A stretch of 64,000 bases of DNA from Gephyromycinifex aptenodytis (GCF_012277275.1 NZ_CP051155.1:2976001-3040000), one strand, 5' to 3'. Positions 29,001 to 37,800 are shown, numbered from the stretch's first letter. The notes: generated by a model from the letters alone, not told the origin. Numbers and translations are program-made.

Positions 29001-29897
29001 AAGTTCAAGCAGCCCGGCGAGTTCCAGGTCACTGGATCAGCTGGCAGCCAGGATCTGCAATGGAGGAACAGCACCGGCGCCTGGGTCACGATTGCAACGA
29101 ACACCGGCACGAGCCAGCGGACGTTCACCGGGAATGGAACTGTGCTCCCCGCGGGTGAGACGATCACCTTCGGCAAGGACCCGAACGGAACAACCCTCAC
29201 CTTCGCGTTGATGGTGAAGCCGGGCAAGCCGGGCAACTACACCATTGGTACGGACCCGACGGTGCGTGCGGCGAACGCCCTACCGGTGATCCTGACCCCG
29301 GGTAGCGAGCTCGTGTCTGAGGCTCACCGTCAGCTTGAGGACCTGCACATTGAGCACACCCTGCTCATTGGTAGCTCCAACGCGCTGAGCGACAAGGTCG
29401 AGGCGAGCATCAAGGCCACGAAGAACGCTGGTGGCGTCGACTCCGGCATCACCACCCACCGGCTGGGCGGCGACGACCGGTACGAGACCGCCAAGCTCGT
29501 CAACGAGTACGCGATGGCTCCGGTCTCAGCTACCAAGGCCGGCGAAGTGCCTGGTTTGGGATTCGACGGTGGCCTGGTCTACAACGACCAGGGCGAGCGC
29601 GACATCGAAGCTGGCGCACTGCACACCGTCTACCTCGCCAACGGCGGCGTCAGCCTGCGCAACGGCAAGGAAGGCTGGGACGACAAGAAGTTCGCCGACG
29701 CCCTGGTCGCCGGGCCGTGGATCAGCAAGGACCGCGACGCGATGGCACTCACCGGTGTCGTCTCCACGCCGGACAACACCACCGCGTTCTACACCGAGAA
29801 TGCGCCGGCACTGGACAACGCGGTTGGTCTCGGCCTCGGTGACGCCGTCTCCACTGCAGTCATCAAGTTCGCCAACCAGATGGTCTCCGTTAAGTGA
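26007..29897 (+). CDS. Large S-layer-like protein with CWB2 repeats
   Basis: A 1296-residue secreted protein. A signal peptide (basic KLRKFGRG, hydrophobic core, cleavage likely after AFA near 32) is followed by a ~750-residue Thr/Ser/Asp-rich region with little cysteine, then cell-wall-binding type 2 repeats from about 785 to the end: NNRFETARKIA, then KSRYETNYLV, then DDRYETAKLVN units, each with a FADAL- or YPDAL-type motif and a VGGP-like turn. The last repeats carry long insertions. Two internal segments, LPTGTYRVSEDGN and LPAGTYTVADDGN, show a further short duplication. CWB2 repeats bind anionic wall polymers in Clostridium. GTG 26007 has AGGAGG 5 bases upstream. A long leader and strong terminator suggest high expression (inference). 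Confidence 0.9.
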   Translation: MSAAKLRKFGRGTAIAASTALVMTSFGPAAFASWDDAPQTTAIENLRTNGTIGIVDTAVETDNQGAKLVKAGQKGQAIADLRMVLPNSFKPGDAVDLRLLDRSATEVSDQRSNSTAETLVGFSGLEGVTVEISKAMDSSTEVSLNTDAEGTGSPLSISNTEKGMQPWAPGAVTQATPLGATAPSAAPEVEMALSQAKGQHGNDNLRLTTKNTSAGDPSAKWVVTVKGLKVDLGEQVTPGDLRVVPFAVNAEGKASPWFYGNDKLDTKGTNDTKDDVREIGIYTVPAFVSPVTVTSASTNITADKSTQSIGDVTIKETQSYSLRNGIYTLDFSDSTSDVTIKSVAKDITAEIAGGGTGETVSNIAVANNGKSITFTLSGASDATVGTITLKGIMVSASRSGTMAMTLKGGSIDTGAASWLASYAGLSTAKYEKAGVYEASALTSWNSVLGQPGAPGEQRSLTGASAMNVDQTAVQANDRQSTPPVTMAGANADSSTSDLHDLTLRAVSDTQVRGYDTSGNLFVTLNKDAAGPWVATWAAPSNDPSSSATEAYTFGNVKNGTVFVTDNQASVTSTAHAPSTLFMEQLPISTDNAAVGVLPTGTYRVSEDGNSISNGAVVLTRQAGTDLFKVTQDNGVTNLLNDVYHVVNATAGARFLVDNGVVDTIYDNPTNFRYGGGQLPAGTYTVADDGNGAYNISRVGVTGAVFANVSPATDATPSQALIDVSATDDVTADSRFQFANLANGLRIVISTDTASITDRGVNQEDIVAPANEFAVQGTAGAGLAAIGGNNRFETARKIAKAFSEYGEHAIITSGVNYPDALSSGYLSQRMDAPILLTDAIGQKVPEDTLESLRERGVRKVFIVGGPAAVSPQVEATLKATPAYTWDDAAKAMKPRGSNLEVIRIAGKSRYETNYLVNAYAAAQSATQSTVGQVSPGYGQPLKTAAMIARGDKFADALAANILTAGRNVGRVETKGTEAVVEFERNFSDADQAISRTDLQKFKQPGEFQVTGSAGSQDLQWRNSTGAWVTIATNTGTSQRTFTGNGTVLPAGETITFGKDPNGTTLTFALMVKPGKPGNYTIGTDPTVRAANALPVILTPGSELVSEAHRQLEDLHIEHTLLIGSSNALSDKVEASIKATKNAGGVDSGITTHRLGGDDRYETAKLVNEYAMAPVSATKAGEVPGLGFDGGLVYNDQGERDIEAGALHTVYLANGGVSLRNGKEGWDDKKFADALVAGPWISKDRDAMALTGVVSTPDNTTAFYTENAPALDNAVGLGLGDAVSTAVIKFANQMVSVK

Positions 29898-29938
29898 GAC
29901 CCATCAATCGCCGATGATGCCTCGCGCATCTAAGTGAG

Positions 29939-29973
29939 CAGCGGGCCGGAACCCCTCGGGTTCCGGCCCGCTG
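29939..29973 (+). terminator. Terminator of the large CWB2 gene
   Basis: A 14-bp or longer stem (cagcgggccggaac with gttccggcccgctg) around a small C/G-rich loop, 42 bases after the stop codon. No U-run follows, as is common for actinobacterial terminators. Confidence 0.85.
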
Positions 29974-29974
29974 T

Positions 29975-30703
29975 GCTGTTGATGGCGGTGAAGTCTACCG
30001 CGGCCGCCCGCGACGAACGGCCATACGTGGCCCACGTTCACGCAGTCGGCGTCACTGTGGCGAGCGCCCCGGGCCGTGGACGGTGATGCTGAACTCGCCA
30101 GGCTCAACCAACCGCCGAGTTGCGCAAGCGTGCTGATCGGCAACGTGGCCAACACCGGTGGGGCTGTCGTGCAAGCACCTTCCTCGCCACCGGCTGCGAC
30201 TTCCTAGACGTGCTGGCGGGCAATCCCGGCAGCGCATTCGGTGGATGCGCCGTAGGTGAGCACACACCTGCACTGTGACCGGTCTGGGGTGGTGGCAACC
30301 CCGACCTGAGGCAGCCGGCGCGCCCGCGGCGAACAAAGGGGGCATGCCCACCCGCCGGCCCGTCGGCAAACCTGGCCAGCACAGCCGCCGCGTCGTCGTG
30401 GCTGCCCGGGCCAACCGCGCCCACCCGAACCCGACCTGCAGCGACGTCTTGCTGCGCGATGCGAAACCGCCCAGCTCGCCCCCCCCGGGAAAGCACGGCC
30501 CCGTCGCGCTGCCGACAGGCACCACCCGCGTCCGGTGCGTGCCTGCCGCCAGCGAAGCGCAGCGACTTGACCCACCAGTAGTCGAATCAACATGTCGGAC
30601 AGAGCAGCCCAAGTCGGTCGTTCGAGAGCGCTCAGTGCAGGTTCGGGACAGCCGATGAGCAAGGTAGCCCAGGACGGGCGCCCACTGCCATCACGGAGGA
30701 TTT
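29975..30703. other. 729-base gap without a supported gene
   Basis: It separates two CWB2 genes. Open frames on both strands lack start signals and families. The ribosome-binding site of the next gene (GGAGG) lies just before 30704. No promoter could be fixed. Confidence 0.4.
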
Positions 30704-32623
30704 GTGACTGCCCTAACTCGAGGGCGCAGCGCTGCCACGCTCGCTCTCACCTGCGCCCTATCCGTCATGGGGCTCGCCCCACCGATGACTGCCTCAGCCA
30801 GCAATGAGCCGGTGCGCGAATCGGTCGACGTCACCTCGGTGACCACTGCCCAAACCCTTGGCCTGGGACGCGCCACCGTGCGCGGCGCCCTCGCCAAACC
30901 ATCCCCCGGTCGGGTCTGGGGCGCCGACCGGATCGAAACCGCCGTGGCCGTCTCCCGGCTGGCGTTCGCCACCACCAAAGCCAAAACGGTCTACCTGGCG
31001 CGGATGGACAGCTTCGCCGACGCCCTCGCCGGTGGCGCCCTACCCGACGGTCCGGTGCTGCTCGTACCGACCACCGGCGCCGTCCCCGCGGCCGTCCTAG
31101 CCGAAATCACCCGGCTGGCGCCCGAGCGCGTCATCGCACTTGGGGGCAGGGCCGCCGTCTCTGACTCCGTACTGCGCAGCGCAGCTCAGAACCGTGCCAC
31201 CGCACGACTGGCCGGAAAAGACCGCTACGAGACTGCGGCCCTGATCAGCCAGCGTGCGTTCCCCAAGGGCGCCGCACGGGTGTACCTCGCCACCTCCGCA
31301 GACACCTCCCCAGACGCAGTCGTCGGTGGTGTCCTCAGCGCCGGGCCGGTACTGCCCGTGCCGAGCACCGGCACCGTGCCCAACGCCATCCGCGCCGAAA
31401 TCGTCCGCCTGGCACCGCCGGCGGTGTACGCCCTCGGCGGGACCAACGCCGTCTCGGACCAGGTGCTGCGCGCCGCCGTCAGTAACTCCACCCGTAAGGG
31501 CCTGGCCGCTGCCAACAAGGTCGAAACAAAGCGTCTCGCCGGCGCCAACCGCTACGAAACCGCCGCCGCCATCGCCCGGCACGCCTTCCCCAACGGCGCC
31601 ACCACCGGCTACCTGGCGCGCGGTGATGTCTTCGCCGACGCCGTCGCCGGCGGCGCGCTCACCGACGGTCCCATCCTGCTCGTGCCCCCGGCCAGCGCAG
31701 ACTCCCGCCAGATCCAGGCACTGGCCGCGCCAGCCGCCGAAGTACTGCGCGCCCTGAAGGTCACCTCCGTGGCCAGCCTGGGCGGGGAGAACGCTGTCAG
31801 TACCCCCATCGCCACTGCGATCCTGGCCCAGGTGCCCTCCATCACCGCCCCCGGACCGCTGGTGCAAGCCAGCGGGGAGCTGCCCAAACCACCCCCAGCA
31901 GCCGGCCCGAAACCGGCGCCCAGCGCCGAGCCGAGCCCCAGCGCCGAGCCGAGCCCGAGCCCCAAACCAAGTCCCAGTGCTGAGCCAGTACCAAGCACGG
32001 AACCGACCGCAAAGCCCGAACCAAGCCCACAGACTGCCCCCGAGACGACCGTGAGTCTGCCGAAGGCCGATTCTGGCGTCACCAACCTGCCGCAGCGCTA
32101 CACCTACCCGTTGGCCGAAACCAGGACCAGCCGGTACTGCGACAAGGCCGTGAACATGCGCTGGCCCGTCGAGTTGCCAAACGGTTTCACGATCTCCTGC
32201 GTCACCGGCAACATTCCGGGCCAAGACCGCAACACTCTAGGTTTGACCAGTAGCCGGATCAGCTTCTTTACCCGCGAGGACGGCACTCGCTACAACGAGC
32301 GAGCTACCGGCACCATCGAGATCCGCAGCGACCTCTCCGATGCGCTCACCGAGGTCGTCATCGTGCACGAACTGGCGCACGCCTACTCCTACGCGCATCT
32401 GAGCTTCGCCCAGCGCGATGCTTTCGCCCAAGCGCTACCGACCCCGTACCGGGAGTTCAACGATCCTCGGGCCAGCTACGGGACTGCACCGGCAGAGGTG
32501 TGGGCCAACTCCCAAGGCACCTGCGCCGGCTACGCCCCGCCGGACAACCGCAACATCGTCGACTGCTCGACGCTGGCCGGATACATCCCGCAGTGGAAAC
32601 CGACCAGCAACCTGCCTTACTGA
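30704..32623 (+). CDS. Secreted CWB2-repeat protein with C-terminal HELAH metallopeptidase-like domain
   Basis: A 639-residue exported protein. Domains in order: signal peptide (cleavage near 32, after TASA), three CWB2 repeats (about 70-375; ADRIETAVAVSRL, KDRYETAALIS and ANRYETAAAIA starts, with FADAL, SPDAV and FADAV motifs), a Pro/Ser/Glu linker of short AEPSPS-like repeats (about 385-435), and a C-terminal domain with zinc motif H555-ELA-H559. Glu598 in AEVWANSQG is a good third ligand, giving a gluzincin-like HExxH...E set. Four cysteines in this domain are shared with the paralogue downstream and probably form disulfides. GTG 30704 has GGAGG at 6 bases. I infer a wall-anchored protease or amidase; substrate unknown. 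Confidence 0.85.
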   Translation: MTALTRGRSAATLALTCALSVMGLAPPMTASASNEPVRESVDVTSVTTAQTLGLGRATVRGALAKPSPGRVWGADRIETAVAVSRLAFATTKAKTVYLARMDSFADALAGGALPDGPVLLVPTTGAVPAAVLAEITRLAPERVIALGGRAAVSDSVLRSAAQNRATARLAGKDRYETAALISQRAFPKGAARVYLATSADTSPDAVVGGVLSAGPVLPVPSTGTVPNAIRAEIVRLAPPAVYALGGTNAVSDQVLRAAVSNSTRKGLAAANKVETKRLAGANRYETAAAIARHAFPNGATTGYLARGDVFADAVAGGALTDGPILLVPPASADSRQIQALAAPAAEVLRALKVTSVASLGGENAVSTPIATAILAQVPSITAPGPLVQASGELPKPPPAAGPKPAPSAEPSPSAEPSPSPKPSPSAEPVPSTEPTAKPEPSPQTAPETTVSLPKADSGVTNLPQRYTYPLAETRTSRYCDKAVNMRWPVELPNGFTISCVTGNIPGQDRNTLGLTSSRISFFTREDGTRYNERATGTIEIRSDLSDALTEVVIVHELAHAYSYAHLSFAQRDAFAQALPTPYREFNDPRASYGTAPAEVWANSQGTCAGYAPPDNRNIVDCSTLAGYIPQWKPTSNLPY

Positions 32624-32659
32624 GAGCCAGGCGAACACCACGCCAACTAGTTCGGCACG

Positions 32660-32696
32660 GCGCCGGGGACGATGCGTTCTGCTTCGACCCCGGCGC
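32660..32696 (+). terminator. Hairpin between the two CWB2-peptidase genes
   Basis: A 9-bp perfect stem gcgccgggg/ccccggcgc with an 19-base loop, followed by ttctt. It lies 36 bases after the first gene's stop and may end its transcript or weaken read-through to the second. Confidence 0.6.
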
Positions 32697-32754
32697 TTCT
32701 TGCCGACTTGGTAGGGAGCCGGCGACCCGCCGGAGTCCACCGGCAAGGAGAGCA

Positions 32755-34485
32755 ATGCGCCTGCATCGAGATGTCAGCGCCGTCGCCACCGCAGCCGTTC
32801 TCGCGTTCGGGCTCAGCAGCCCCGCCCAGGCTCAGAGCCACGCACAACCCGCGCCCGGCGCCCGCACGAGCAGGCCCGTGCACGCCGATGCCGACCGGCA
32901 GCGCACGCTCAGCGCGGCCAACCCCGCGCAGCGGCGCGCGACCACCCGTTCGACGTCAGCCTTCGCCGCGCAGCAAGACACGCGCACGCCAGCCAGCGCC
33001 TTGCCGCACACCGGCACGCCGCCCTCTCCTGCAGGTCAGCGGCAGACCGTCAGGCACACACACGCCCGGGATGCCGCTGCAGGGACCGCCCGGAACACCG
33101 GGCGGCTGGCCGGTGCCGACCGGTTCGCCACCGCCGTAGCCATCTCCCGACGTGCCTTCCCCACCACCGCCGCCAGCGTCTACCTGGCCCGCGCCGACGA
33201 CTTCGCCGACGCCCTCGCCGGTGGGGCGCTCACCGACGGTCCGGTCCTGCTCGCGCCCAGCACCGGAGCCGTGCCGCAGGTGGTGCTGGATGAGATCGCT
33301 CGCCTGCAACCACGCGAAGTCCTCGCCATCGGCGGGGCCGGGGCACTATCCGAAACGGTCCTCAACCAGGGCGCGCAGGGACGTCCCACCGCACGCCTGG
33401 CCGGCGCCGACCGGTTCGCCACGGCGGCCGCCATCTCCCGGCGCGCCTTCCCCGGTGGCGCCTCCCAGGTCTACCTCGCCGGGGCCTACGGCTCCCCGGA
33501 CGCCCTCGTCGGGGGAGCGCTGCGCCAAGGGCCGGTGCTGCCGGTACTTTCCACCGGTGCCGTCCCGGGAGCCATCCGCGCCGAGATCGACCGGCTCGCC
33601 CCGGCCTCCGTACTCGCCCTCGGCGGACCGGCCGCGGTGTCGCAGAAAGTGCTCGTCGGGGCAGCCGACGGCCGCCCCACCGAACGCCTGGCCGGAGCCG
33701 ACCGGTTCGCCACCGCCGCCCGCATCGCCCGACACGCCTTCCCCGGCGGGGCGAAAACCGCATACCTGGCCCGCAGCGACGTCTTCGCCGACGCGGTAGC
33801 CGGGGGAGTGCTGTCCGACGGGCCCATCCTGCTGGTGCCCCCACCCGCAACGGTCCGTGCGGACTTGCTCGCGGAAGCCGGCCGCGAAGCCGACGCGCTC
33901 GGCGTCGACGAGGTGATCGCGCTCGGCGGGGCCGCCGCCGTCACCGACGCCACTTTGAATGCGGTGAGCCAGGGTGCGACCGGGGACGCCCAAACCCACA
34001 CCACCGCCCCCACCCCCAACCGGGCGCCGACCGAAGCCGCAACCGAACAGCCCTACTGCGACACCGCGATCCGCAAGGCGTGGCCGCTGAAACGCGACCC
34101 GCGCTACCGCATCTCCTGCGTCGATGAGGTGAGCCTTGACGGCGAACCGCAGAAGACGGTGTTCGGGCTGACCACCTCCACCGTGACACTGGCCACGGGC
34201 GAACTCATCGAGGGTCATATTCAGATCCGGCGCGGGCTACCCGCAGATCTCACCGACGCCGTCATCGTGCACGAACTGGCACACGCCTACTCCTACACCC
34301 GGCTCACCCTGGCCCAACGCACCTGGTTCGCCCAGCAACTCGGCCAACTGGACTTCGAGGCCGGGCGCTACGAGGACATGCCCTCCGAGATCTGGGCCAA
34401 CACCCAAGGAACCTGCCTGGGCTACCCGGTACCGGCCACCACCACCGTCGCCTGCCAGATGATCGGCGCCACCGAGAAGCGGTAG
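32755..34485 (+). CDS. Second secreted CWB2-repeat protein with HELAH metallopeptidase-like domain
   Basis: A 576-residue paralogue of the gene just upstream, with the same order: signal peptide (cleavage after AQAQ or nearby, ~25), an Arg/Thr-rich spacer, three CWB2 repeats (each starting LAGADRFATA), a short Thr/Pro linker, and a C-terminal domain with H506-ELA-H510 and Glu545 in SEIWANTQG. Its four domain cysteines match those of the upstream protein (YC, ISC, GTC, and a last C near the end). The repeat units resemble each other more closely than those of the first gene. ATG 32755 has AAGGAG at 32745-32750. Tandem duplication of one ancestor is likely. Confidence 0.85.
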   Translation: MRLHRDVSAVATAAVLAFGLSSPAQAQSHAQPAPGARTSRPVHADADRQRTLSAANPAQRRATTRSTSAFAAQQDTRTPASALPHTGTPPSPAGQRQTVRHTHARDAAAGTARNTGRLAGADRFATAVAISRRAFPTTAASVYLARADDFADALAGGALTDGPVLLAPSTGAVPQVVLDEIARLQPREVLAIGGAGALSETVLNQGAQGRPTARLAGADRFATAAAISRRAFPGGASQVYLAGAYGSPDALVGGALRQGPVLPVLSTGAVPGAIRAEIDRLAPASVLALGGPAAVSQKVLVGAADGRPTERLAGADRFATAARIARHAFPGGAKTAYLARSDVFADAVAGGVLSDGPILLVPPPATVRADLLAEAGREADALGVDEVIALGGAAAVTDATLNAVSQGATGDAQTHTTAPTPNRAPTEAATEQPYCDTAIRKAWPLKRDPRYRISCVDEVSLDGEPQKTVFGLTTSTVTLATGELIEGHIQIRRGLPADLTDAVIVHELAHAYSYTRLTLAQRTWFAQQLGQLDFEAGRYEDMPSEIWANTQGTCLGYPVPATTTVACQMIGATEKR

Positions 34486-34640
34486 CCGCGACCAGGCAGA
34501 CCCGCGAGCGGGCAGACCGGCGCCAGGACAGACCCGCACCGCGTCGCTGCGCATGCGGTCGTGACGCTGGACCTGGCTGCTCTCCATCACTTGCCCGCTC
34601 AGCCGGTAGGCCGCAGCTGGGAGCGCGCAGGCGAGATTAC

Positions 34641-35579
34641 TCAGGCGGACTCGTGCCTCTTCGCCCACGACGGCAACGGCATGATCCCCTCATCGGCCGC
34701 CCAGCGCGCGGTCTGCAGCGCCAGCGCCTCCCAGTCCTGGCCCGGAGTCATCACGCCGACCTCCATGTGGCAACCGAGGTTGGGCACCACCGCGTACAAG
34801 TGGTGCGGGTCGTTCTCGTTGCGTTTCGCAGCCGCGTTCAACATGAACCGGCACGGCGTGAGCAGCGCGGTCTTGATCGTCCCGATCGGCCCCGTACCCA
34901 GCGGCGTCAGCCCGGTGAAGTACTCCCGGCCCCGATACGGGCGGTGCCCCTGATAGAGCAGGCACGTCTCGTGGTCGAGGAACATGTGCCGGAAGGGGAA
35001 CATGCACAGCCGGAACATGCGGTAGTCGGCGCGCAACGCACCGACCCGGGCCGCGAACGTGCTGGCCGTGCTGGCCACGTTGAGCCACTGACGCCCGGCG
35101 GCAGTGCGGGCCGGCGCGACCTTCCACTCCTGCGGGTATTGGTAACCCTCGGGCCACTCCCGCTCGGCGGCGAACCCGGGCGCCGAGGCGTACAACGCGA
35201 AATAGGCGACGTCGGGCATCTCCTGCGCGGCGGCCGCCAACGCCGACAAGGCGTCGGGGGTGTGCAGGTAGTCGTCCTCGCTGAAGTAGACGACGTCTTC
35301 ATCCGGCCAGTTCGAATCGATCGCGAACCGCAACGCCGTCACGTAGCTGTTGCGCATGCCCTTGGGGCCGCCGGCGATGGGGTGCACGGTGCCGTAGCGA
35401 TGCTGCATGCTCGTCCACGCCAGCGGCAGCGGCCCGTCATTGAGCCACACCGGAAAGATCCCGGCCTGCTCGGCGCTACGCGCGAACGAGGCGGCCGCCA
35501 ACATCTTGCTGAACCACAACGGGCGAGACTTGTTGTTATCCCCTGCGTACGAGCGGTATACAGCGTGCAGAGCCACCAT
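34641..35579 (-). CDS. Putative glycosyltransferase (GT-A-like, EDDY motif)
   Basis: A 312-residue cytoplasmic protein. It starts LHAVYRSYAGDNNKSRP and carries VVYFSEDDYLHTPDAL near residues 95-110, an acidic cluster of the kind that binds the metal and nucleotide sugar in GT-A enzymes, followed by a conserved-looking LDHETCLLY and a C-terminal GVMTPGQDWE. I cannot assign a numbered family. No signal peptide or membrane helix. ATG 35579; upstream bases TAGGGG end 6 bases before it, close to but not matching the leaderless -10 pattern. It is convergent with the CWB2-peptidase genes and could modify surface glycan. Confidence 0.6.
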   Translation of the reverse strand: MVALHAVYRSYAGDNNKSRPLWFSKMLAAASFARSAEQAGIFPVWLNDGPLPLAWTSMQHRYGTVHPIAGGPKGMRNSYVTALRFAIDSNWPDEDVVYFSEDDYLHTPDALSALAAAAQEMPDVAYFALYASAPGFAAEREWPEGYQYPQEWKVAPARTAAGRQWLNVASTASTFAARVGALRADYRMFRLCMFPFRHMFLDHETCLLYQGHRPYRGREYFTGLTPLGTGPIGTIKTALLTPCRFMLNAAAKRNENDPHHLYAVVPNLGCHMEVGVMTPGQDWEALALQTARWAADEGIMPLPSWAKRHESA

Positions 35580-35620
35580 CGAAAACCCCTAAAACCCCCG
35601 GATCCGCGCCCCCTGGAGCG

Positions 35621-35659
35621 GATGTGCCCGAACCTGTCCCTAACAGGTCCGGGCACATC
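35621..35659 (-). terminator. Long hairpin after the aldo/keto reductase gene
   Basis: gatgtgcccgaacctgt pairs with acaggtccgggcacatc, a 17-bp stem with one mismatch and a 5-base loop. It lies between two minus-strand genes and most likely terminates the reductase transcript. No U-run follows. Confidence 0.7.
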
Positions 35660-35720
35660 GTACTGCGCGCCGATGCAGGCAGCTGCTATCCGTCTCGGCG
35701 TCGATCCGGTTACGGGTTGT

Positions 35721-36557
35721 TTACATCTCTTCGTGGGTGTCGGGGTCCCCGCCGAACAACCGGCCGTCCGGCTTGCCCAACGCGGTGATCGCCGCCACCT
35801 CCTGCTCGGTGAGCTCGAAGGAGAAGACGTCCAGGTTGCTGCGCTGCCGCTGCGGCGTGGCCGACTTCGGCAACGGAAGAGCCCCCAACTGCAACTGCCA
35901 ACGCAGAATCACCTGAGCCGGGCTCACCCCGTGCGCGGCAGCCGCATCGGCCACCGCAGCCTCCTCGAACGGGGCGTTGCGCTTACCCAACGGGCTCCAA
36001 CTCTGGGTGCGGATTCCCAACTCGGCGTGCACGGCGCGCATCTGCTCCTGCGGGAAGTACGGGTGCAACTCGATCTGGTTGACCGCCGGCGTCACGCCGG
36101 TCTCGGCGATGATCTGGGCAAGGTGGGCTTGGGTGAAGTTGCTCACCCCGATGGAGCGCACCAGGCCCCGCTCGCGAACTTCCACCAGCGCCGCCCACGC
36201 CTGGGAGAACAGCCCCACGCTCGGGTTCGGCCAGTGGATGAGCACCAGGTCCAGGTAGTCGACCTGCATTGCGCGAAGCGAGGATTCCACCGAGGCGACC
36301 GCCTTATCGTGGGCGTGGTCGCGGCCGGGGATCTTCGTGGCCAACTGCACCTGCTCGCGCGGCAAACCGCTGCGGCGCAGCGCCTCCCCGACCTCAGCTT
36401 CGTTCTGGTAATTCACCGCCGAATCCAACAGCCGGTAACCGTTCTCCAGCGCGCTGGTCATCGCCTCCACACCCTCCTGCCCCCGCAGCGGGTAGGTGCC
36501 GAAGCCGACCTGAGGCAGGGTTCGTCCGTCATTGAGTTCATACCTGGGTGTGGTCAT
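35721..36557 (-). CDS. Aldo/keto reductase
   Basis: A 278-residue NADPH-dependent reductase of aldehydes or ketones, cytosolic. The catalytic tetrad is present: Asp45, Tyr50 (LLDSAVNYQNE), Lys75 (LATKIPG) and His108 (LVLIHWP); the signature GVSNFTQAHL and the C-terminal LPKSATPQR cofactor motif are also clear. It resembles 2,5-diketo-gluconate reductase-type AKR5 members, but substrate is not readable. ATG 36557 is leaderless-like: TAGCCT lies 6 bases before it, and the first three bases of that box are the TAG stop codon of the upstream PucR gene. Confidence 0.92.
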   Translation of the reverse strand: MTTPRYELNDGRTLPQVGFGTYPLRGQEGVEAMTSALENGYRLLDSAVNYQNEAEVGEALRRSGLPREQVQLATKIPGRDHAHDKAVASVESSLRAMQVDYLDLVLIHWPNPSVGLFSQAWAALVEVRERGLVRSIGVSNFTQAHLAQIIAETGVTPAVNQIELHPYFPQEQMRAVHAELGIRTQSWSPLGKRNAPFEEAAVADAAAAHGVSPAQVILRWQLQLGALPLPKSATPQRQRSNLDVFSFELTEQEVAAITALGKPDGRLFGGDPDTHEEM

Positions 36558-36563
36558 GGCGGC

Positions 36564-36569
36564 AGGCTA
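36564..36569 (-). promoter_or_regulatory. -10 box overlapping the PucR stop codon
   Basis: TAGCCT on the minus strand, 6 bases before the aldo/keto reductase ATG. Its TAG is the stop codon of the upstream regulator gene. Confidence 0.5.
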
Positions 36570-37793
36570 CTCGGGCAACGGATCAGCGGCCGGGATCGCC
36601 CGCTCGGGCACGCCCAGGGCGATCGTCAACGCCAACATCGTCTCGGGGTCGTCCAAGGAATCCCCGTACAGCGAACGGATCTGCCCGATCCGGTACCGCA
36701 CGGTGTGCGGGTGCACGAACAGCGCTGCCGCCACCCGATCCCGGGAACCGCGATGCAGCAGCCAGGAGCGCAATGTCTCCAAGAGGCGCACCCGCTGCGC
36801 CGGACGCAGCCCCGCCAACGGGGCCAATGCGCGTTCTCGCAAATCGGCCAAAGCCTGCTCATCGGCCAGCAACACCAGATCGACCAGCCGCTCCTCGGTG
36901 TCCACGACCTCCCCGGGGCGGCGCGGCAGCCGCATCCCGCGCAACGCACGCTCATAGGAATCACGCACCTCTCGCCACGGGTGCGTCGGGCCGATGCAGC
37001 CACCGTTGTCGCCCAGCACCGTCTTCAAGCGCTCTCGCCGGGCCGCCGTCAGGTCGGGTACCAACAGCAACGCATCCTCATCGTCCAACCCGGGCACACC
37101 GCCGGTGAGCAGCAGAGTCGTCTGATCCAAGCGGGAGGCCGCCTGCGGGGCGTGTTCAGCCGGGGCGATCACCGCCGTCAACGTCGTCGGCTGCCTCCAG
37201 GCGGCGCGTTCGGCGGCAGCGGCCAGCGTCGCCTCGTCTGCGCCGGCGAGCAGATACCGCCCGAGACGCTCCAGGTGACGCTCCCGGACCCGACCGGCGG
37301 TCTCGAGTTCGTCGGTGTGACCGTTGATGCTCGCCGCCGACAACTCATCGATGTAGGAGAAGACCAACTCGGCGAACTCCCCGACGACCGAGGCCGACAT
37401 CCCGGCAGCCACCGCCACCCGCGACAACTCCCGCCAGGAGACCCGCGCCCCGATCCGGTACGCGCTCAACAGGGCATCCATCGAGCGACCGCTGCGGGCC
37501 TCGCCGCGGCCCAACTCATACGCCGCTGACGTGCTGCGTTGGATGGGTACCGAGGGGTCGGCGTCGCGGCTGGCGACCTTGAGGAAGTTGATCAGCGCCA
37601 ACTCCACCGCCTCTTGCAACCGCGTCCCGGAGACCCCGCTGAAGGGATGGCGGTAGCTGGGCACCTCCACGGTGATCGCCGCCACCGCCAAATGCGCCAC
37701 CGCAGGCAGCGCCGAACGCAGCACGGCGTTCATCCCCGGCTCCAGATACAGTGGGCCGGGCGCCTCAGGTCCCTCCATCTTTTTGTCCTTCAT
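36567..37793 (-). CDS. PucR/CdaR-family transcriptional regulator
   Basis: A 408-residue regulator with the PucR C-terminal helix-turn-helix (RLLETLRSWLLHRGSRDRV then HPHTVRYRIGQIRSLYG) and a GGDEF-like-fold middle region (LLLVPDLTAAR, about 200-280). The N-terminal half (RSGRSMDALLSAYRIGARVSW) is the RsbR-like part common in actinobacterial members. It is divergent from a ferredoxin reductase-desaturase pair, an arrangement known in other actinomycetes, so it probably controls them. ATG 37793 is preferred over 37814 because TAGTCT lies 7 bases upstream. Effector unknown. Confidence 0.88.
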   Translation of the reverse strand: MKDKKMEGPEAPGPLYLEPGMNAVLRSALPAVAHLAVAAITVEVPSYRHPFSGVSGTRLQEAVELALINFLKVASRDADPSVPIQRSTSAAYELGRGEARSGRSMDALLSAYRIGARVSWRELSRVAVAAGMSASVVGEFAELVFSYIDELSAASINGHTDELETAGRVRERHLERLGRYLLAGADEATLAAAAERAAWRQPTTLTAVIAPAEHAPQAASRLDQTTLLLTGGVPGLDDEDALLLVPDLTAARRERLKTVLGDNGGCIGPTHPWREVRDSYERALRGMRLPRRPGEVVDTEERLVDLVLLADEQALADLRERALAPLAGLRPAQRVRLLETLRSWLLHRGSRDRVAAALFVHPHTVRYRIGQIRSLYGDSLDDPETMLALTIALGVPERAIPAADPLPE

Positions 37794-37800
37794 GACCAAA

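Noticed and set aside
35574-35597. A leaderless -10 for the GT gene at 35579
   Set aside because: The hexamer at the right distance is TAGGGG, lacking the final T that the other twelve genes keep.
34653-37529. A 958-codon open frame on the plus strand opposite the GT, aldo/keto reductase and PucR genes
   Set aside because: Arg/Gln/Pro-rich shadow of three recognised minus-strand genes, with no start signal of its own.
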